Assembly: GCA_024398965.1 (NCBI GenBank)
Contig: JAKSIF010000005.1
Span: 102,477-166,476, forward strand
DNA length: 64,000 nt
Origin: Fibrobacter sp.
GTDB taxonomy: Bacteria > Fibrobacterota > Fibrobacteria > Fibrobacterales > Fibrobacteraceae
Direction: 5' to 3'
Every line of letters starts with the position of its first letter. Position 1 is the first letter of the stretch. The position numbers were made by a program, and so were the translations under genes. Shown piece by piece: positions 60,626-64,000 of the stretch. The notes under the pieces were generated by a model. The model did not search any database and was not told where the DNA came from. It saw only the letters and a program-made list of their open reading frames with translations.

Positions 60626-61975
60626 ATGCGCATTGTAGGACTAACGCTAGTAGCTTCTGTCGGAAGCATGCTTCTTCTATCCTGTGGAGATTCAACCTCC
60701 ACATCGACCTCGGATAACGAGAGCTCCAAAAATGATCGAGTAGAAACCATCTTCAATCTGGGAAAATGCGTTTCCGATAGAAAGGGCGAAGTCATTTTTG
60801 TGGAAAAAGAAGACGCCTACTACGAATGCGATGGAACAAGCTGGATTTCCGACAAGGACGACTCCGAATCCGGCAAATCTTCTACAGCCCAAAGTTCCTC
60901 GTCAAAGGATGAAGAAAAGGAAGAATCCAGTTCCAGTGTAGATGCCAAGTCCAGCTCTAGCAGCGAAGCCACATCCGAATCCGACGATAAGCATTCGTCA
61001 AGCAACGATGTCGATGCAGGTTCATGCTCCAGTTCAGAGCCGCAGTCGTCCTCCAGTAACGACAGTTCCAAAGAAGACGATTCCAGTTCTAGCGAAGCCG
61101 AAGAATCTTCATCCTCGGCAACTTCGTCCTCTACAGAAGAAATCCAGCCCAGTTCAAGTTCTGCGGAATCAAGTTCCAGCATCACGGAATCCAGCTCTAG
61201 TGTAGCGTTGTCCAGCTCCAGCCAGAACCCGACTCCGGTAATGCCCCTAGGCACCTACGACTGCGACAAATACGTCTGTGCTCCAACAGAACACTTGAAT
61301 CAGGATCTTTTGGCAAAGGGCGAATACGGAGAAGTTTTGGACATTCGTAACAAGCATGTGTACAACACCATAAAAATCGGCGAACAGACTTGGATGGCCC
61401 AGAACCTGGACTTTATATATAAGATCTACCAGAATGGCAAACGCGTTATCTATGAAAACGAGTGCTATTATGACAACGATAATTGCACCGAAGAGGGCAG
61501 ATACTATACTTGGGCAGCAGCAGCAGATTCCGCCGCAGTCTATTCTACAGACATGAAAGGGGTGGGCTATGGATATGCCTTAAATTTCGATGTTTACAAG
61601 TCGTGGTACATACAACAAAATCCAACAGGCATCTGCCCAGATGGCTGGCATTTGGCTACAAAACGAAACTACGAAGATCTTTTTGAATTCGTCGGTGGAG
61701 CGGAAACCGCAGGATTATACCTAAAATCGGCTAGCGGTTGGATGGACAGAGATTATTATGGAGATTATACAGATTACGGTGGCGAAAACACTTATGGATT
61801 GTCGATGCTGCAAGAATGCGTATGGACATCTACAATAGGAAACACTTACCCCAGCAAAAATGCCATCTGTATGTGCCTCCTTAACAATCACAAAGCTGTT
61901 TTTAGCGATATCAGCAAGTATAACCTCGCCCCTATTCGCTGCATGATGAATTCTCCAAAAGAAGAAGACGATTAA
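60626..61975 (+). CDS. FISUMP lipoprotein with long poly-Ser stalk
   Basis: A 449-aa lipoprotein: lipobox LLSC near residue 20, a two-Cys module (IFNLGKCVSDRKGEVIFVEK to YYECDGTSW, about 42-75), a very long Ser/Glu stalk (about 80-208) and one FISUMP domain (about 240-449, IKIGEQTWMAQNLDFIYK, GICPDGWHLATKRN, closing RCMMNSPKEEDD). It follows the large FISUMP gene by 19 bp with AGGAG before the ATG and ends at a strong terminator. The stalk suggests display of the FISUMP domain away from the membrane. Confidence 0.88.
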   Translation: MRIVGLTLVASVGSMLLLSCGDSTSTSTSDNESSKNDRVETIFNLGKCVSDRKGEVIFVEKEDAYYECDGTSWISDKDDSESGKSSTAQSSSSKDEEKEESSSSVDAKSSSSSEATSESDDKHSSSNDVDAGSCSSSEPQSSSSNDSSKEDDSSSSEAEESSSSATSSSTEEIQPSSSSAESSSSITESSSSVALSSSSQNPTPVMPLGTYDCDKYVCAPTEHLNQDLLAKGEYGEVLDIRNKHVYNTIKIGEQTWMAQNLDFIYKIYQNGKRVIYENECYYDNDNCTEEGRYYTWAAAADSAAVYSTDMKGVGYGYALNFDVYKSWYIQQNPTGICPDGWHLATKRNYEDLFEFVGGAETAGLYLKSASGWMDRDYYGDYTDYGGENTYGLSMLQECVWTSTIGNTYPSKNAICMCLLNNHKAVFSDISKYNLAPIRCMMNSPKEEDD

Positions 61976-61977
61976 GC

Positions 61978-62005
61978 AAAAGGCTCCTGAAAAGGAGCCT
62001 TTTTC
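61978..62005 (+). terminator. Rho-independent terminator
   Basis: AAAAGGCTCC pairs with GGAGCCTTTTT around a TGAAAA loop; it ends the plus-strand FISUMP pair. Confidence 0.9.
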
Positions 62006-62047
62006 ATACGTCAATTTTGACCAAGAATTCTACGCAATAGAAGTTTC

Positions 62048-62974
62048 TCATTCCATATTCTTTATACAACGGACGGATATTCGCCAATTAGGATCCACAG
62101 ACTCGTCATCGAAGAAATTGTCACCCCAAAAATTCATAACCCAGGAATCTGCCACGATTTTACCACGGTAGTTATCATTTGACCAAAAACGGGTCAAGTG
62201 TCCTAGAAGATAAAGTTCGTCGGATTTTTCAAAACAGGTGCCAGCAGGAACGGCATTGAATCCGTAGCGGTTTGTTCCAACAAGTTCATCTTCGTTCCCC
62301 TGAACAATGTTTGTACTGGGCCTAAGATATTCGCTCCAGAGGCTATCCGTTTTCAAGCTGGTCCCTACATTCTCACAACCATTATCCTCGGTAACAAACA
62401 ACCACATTTCCTTCCATTCTTCAGAAGTAGGAATGTGAAATCCTTCGGGGCAGGCTGTCTGAGCATCCTTCCAGGTATAATAGCGACCCACTACGTTAAA
62501 CAGTTCGCCATCGGGAGCAATGGATTTTTCCGTCTTGAAACGGAGATTCTCGGCAAACCATGTCTGCGAACCAATCCTTGTCAGCCGATAGACATAACCA
62601 TCCCGAGGATCAGTGAAGAATTCGTATTCAAAGGGCTTTATGGGCGGCTTTTCTTCGCAAAGAATTTCTGTTGCTGAAAGCCACTGATGCTCGCTGCAGT
62701 AATAGTCTGCATTTTCACTTGCCACAAAGGTTGGAACGTCATCCGTTCCGATATAGTCACAAGGTGGTAAATCACCCAACGTGGTAACTGTATCGACTAC
62801 GGGATCGTAAAGGCAATCATCGTCACATTCTAAGCCATCGTCTGTACCATAGGCACAGGCAATATGCTGCACCGACCAGAAGCAAGCCAACACACCCGAA
62901 AACACCTTGGACTTGTCCGTCCAAAAAAACGCCGTAACAAAGGCCATTAGTTTTCGGATGATATTTCTAATCAT
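62048..62974 (-). CDS. FISUMP-domain protein
   Basis: A 308-aa protein. The N-terminus is atypical: a hydrophobic stretch with two possible Cys acceptors (SGVLAC and QHIAC), so a lipoprotein signal is possible but not clean. Residues about 45-105 hold acidic Cys-containing sequence with one diverged two-Cys module (VTTLGDLPPCDYIGTDDVPT to YYCSEHQW). The FISUMP domain spans about 115-308 (TRIGSQTWFAENLRFKTE, CPEGFHIPTSEEWKEM, closing SVRCIKNME). There is no Ser stalk. It starts 6 bp after a barrel gene and the two probably form one unit. Confidence 0.82.
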   Translation of the reverse strand: MIRNIIRKLMAFVTAFFWTDKSKVFSGVLACFWSVQHIACAYGTDDGLECDDDCLYDPVVDTVTTLGDLPPCDYIGTDDVPTFVASENADYYCSEHQWLSATEILCEEKPPIKPFEYEFFTDPRDGYVYRLTRIGSQTWFAENLRFKTEKSIAPDGELFNVVGRYYTWKDAQTACPEGFHIPTSEEWKEMWLFVTEDNGCENVGTSLKTDSLWSEYLRPSTNIVQGNEDELVGTNRYGFNAVPAGTCFEKSDELYLLGHLTRFWSNDNYRGKIVADSWVMNFWGDNFFDDESVDPNWRISVRCIKNME

Positions 62975-62980
62975 GATAGC

Positions 62981-63568
62981 CTAGAATCTAAAGCTCACGC
63001 CGCCCGAATAAATGCCTCGGTAACCAACACCAGCCTCTGCATAAAAACCCACCGTGCCTACATATTCAATGCCAATGGGGCTGAACTGGAAATTCGGCAG
63101 TCCAAAGCCAACCTCATAATCGTCCACCTTTGAAATTTCCAGGACTCCGCCTAAACCTAGACGAGAGTATATCTGCACATGGTCAAGAAAACCAACCCAG
63201 TCCACCTTCGATTCCACAGCCAGGTGAACAATATGGTTATCCTTGATGTCGGCGTATTTCAAATAGCCTTTCTCGTTATGGTAGGGGTGAACCTTGGAGG
63301 CGTAATATTCGTAGCCGGTGGCAAAGCCAAGTTCCAACATTTTTGCGAGCTGGTAACGGGCGCCGAGGTTCACCACAATGTAATTGGTGCCACCATCAAT
63401 TTCATCCTGCACTTCTTCGCTGTCAAAGTCTCTCATCCCCAGACCAAAGTCAGCAAACGTGGACCAAAAGGCAAAACCGCCACCCACATCCACAATCCAC
63501 TTGTGTCTGTTTTCTTCTGCAGCGGCAAGTGCGCAGCAAAGGCAAATTAAGAGAACGATCTTTTTCAT
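62981..63568 (-). CDS. Predicted outer membrane beta-barrel protein, unknown function
   Basis: A 195-aa exported protein with signal peptide (MKKIVLLICLCCALAAA). The mature part alternates in amphipathic strands (IVDVGGGFAFWSTFADFGLG, YIVVNLGARYQLAKMLELGF, VGFYAEAGVGYRGIYSGGVS) and ends FRF, suggesting an 8-stranded barrel. No family is recognised. It is immediately upstream of the last FISUMP gene, so the barrel may interact with, or help display, that protein; this is inference. Confidence 0.65.
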   Translation of the reverse strand: MKKIVLLICLCCALAAAEENRHKWIVDVGGGFAFWSTFADFGLGMRDFDSEEVQDEIDGGTNYIVVNLGARYQLAKMLELGFATGYEYYASKVHPYHNEKGYLKYADIKDNHIVHLAVESKVDWVGFLDHVQIYSRLGLGGVLEISKVDDYEVGFGLPNFQFSPIGIEYVGTVGFYAEAGVGYRGIYSGGVSFRF

Positions 63569-63728
63569 ACTAAGAATTTATAAAATGCATTTTCCACGAG
63601 AAGGAGCTTTTATTGCGTTTTTGAACTATTCCTTGATAAAACGTGAAAACTTCTTTCTATATGATTCATAGCGTATTATATGGATTTTACGCATCAAACC
63701 AGTTTTCAATTTTCAAAGGAAAACGTTC

Positions 63729-63980
63729 CTATTCCGCACAGTTGGTTTTCAGTTCCAGCGCACGTTCGTACAGATAATGCTTTGCAGAAACAGAAGGCTT
63801 TAAAATTCTATCGCAGGTCCAATATCTGTATTTATCGTCCTGCAGATGGTCTGTCAATTCGCCCTCATTTTCTGCACATTGGCTACTAAATTTCGGGACA
63901 TATTCTTCATCAATTAATTCGTGTTGACTTGAATAAATAAAAAGGGGCTCTTCATCAACATGTGTGGGTGGCTTCGCCAC
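63729..63980 (-). CDS. Uncertain open frame, possibly the 3' end of a gene entering from the right edge
   Basis: The frame is open from 63729 to the window end and reads ...SSQCAENEGELTDHLQDD, later RYWTCDRILKPSVSAKHYLY. It has no convincing start codon: the first in-frame GTG lies inside a terminator-like hairpin. It could be the tail of a longer gene or chance. I assign no function. Confidence 0.3.
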   Translation of the reverse strand: MAKPPTHVDEEPLFIYSSQHELIDEEYVPKFSSQCAENEGELTDHLQDDKYRYWTCDRILKPSVSAKHYLYERALELKTNCAE

Positions 63981-63989
63981 CCTTTTTTG
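63962..63989 (+). terminator. Rho-independent terminator-like hairpin
   Basis: GGGTGGC pairs with GCCACCC around a TTC loop, followed by T6. It fits a plus-strand terminator, yet no convincing plus-strand gene precedes it, and a minus-strand frame runs through it. Confidence 0.6.
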
Positions 63990-64000
63990 TTGACTTTCGC

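Noticed and set aside
63680..63889. 69-aa plus-strand frame near the right edge
   Set aside because: No ribosome site, no recognisable domain, and it does not reach the terminator-like hairpin in frame.

Overview
The window looks like a chromosome segment from a Fibrobacter (phylum Fibrobacterota). Three things point there: a run of secreted proteins carrying the Fibrobacter succinogenes major paralogous domain (FISUMP, TIGR02145), long poly-serine linkers in extracellular proteins, and Gram-negative envelope genes (BamA-like barrel, kdsB, Wzi-like barrel). I saw no tRNA, rRNA, CRISPR array or transposase gene. Gene density is high and most of the window is housekeeping.

Layout. 1-12.3 kb: the tail of an outer membrane barrel, a DegT-type sugar aminotransferase, DAP dehydrogenase, dUTPase, a TrmJ-like methyltransferase, a sugar nucleotidyltransferase, a barrel gene divergent from a DUF748/AsmA-like gene, a stand-alone FIST sensor, and thiC under a TPP riboswitch. 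12.3-14.1 kb: a two-gene MauE-like membrane unit, then a repeat-rich island of palindromic elements around a small GIY-YIG nuclease. 14-18.6 kb: three glycosyltransferases and a Wzi-like barrel, probably for surface polysaccharide. 18.6-28 kb: a hybrid histidine kinase, an EamA transporter, Smc, a lipoprotein/barrel pair and a radical SAM protein. 28-38.4 kb: pyrophosphatase, a one-POTRA barrel, HrpB helicase, a choice-of-anchor I protein, two secreted or membrane proteins of unknown role (one with a T9SS-like tail), a PfkB kinase and a rhomboid protease. 38.4-49.3 kb: coaD, rsmD, pilM- and pilO-like genes, comEA, kdsB, gatC, UvrD/PcrA helicase, a small FISUMP protein, a PilB/GspE ATPase and thiL. 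49.5-52.7 kb: a receiver-like protein with a TIM-barrel protein, then efp and epmB in divergent orientation. 52.7-63.6 kb: a FISUMP cluster of three probable transcription units.

How genes work together: EpmB is expected to make the beta-lysine used on Lys34 of the adjacent EF-P. ThiC and ThiL belong to thiamine diphosphate synthesis. PilM, the PilO-like protein, PilB and possibly ComEA point to a type IV pilus or related export/DNA-uptake machine whose other parts lie elsewhere. The glycosyltransferases and Wzi-like barrel form one surface-glycan group. The FISUMP proteins are mostly lipoproteins built as anchor, two-cysteine module, Ser-rich stalk and C-terminal FISUMP domain.

Main points for a second look: (1) a family of palindromic repeats whose inner stems differ but stay paired, clustered around a GIY-YIG gene; (2) a TAnnTT box placed 6-7 nt before the ATG of several genes with no Shine-Dalgarno, suggesting leaderless mRNAs; (3) a short two-cysteine module repeated nine times in the FISUMP cluster. 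Everything here is from reading the sequence; no database search was possible.
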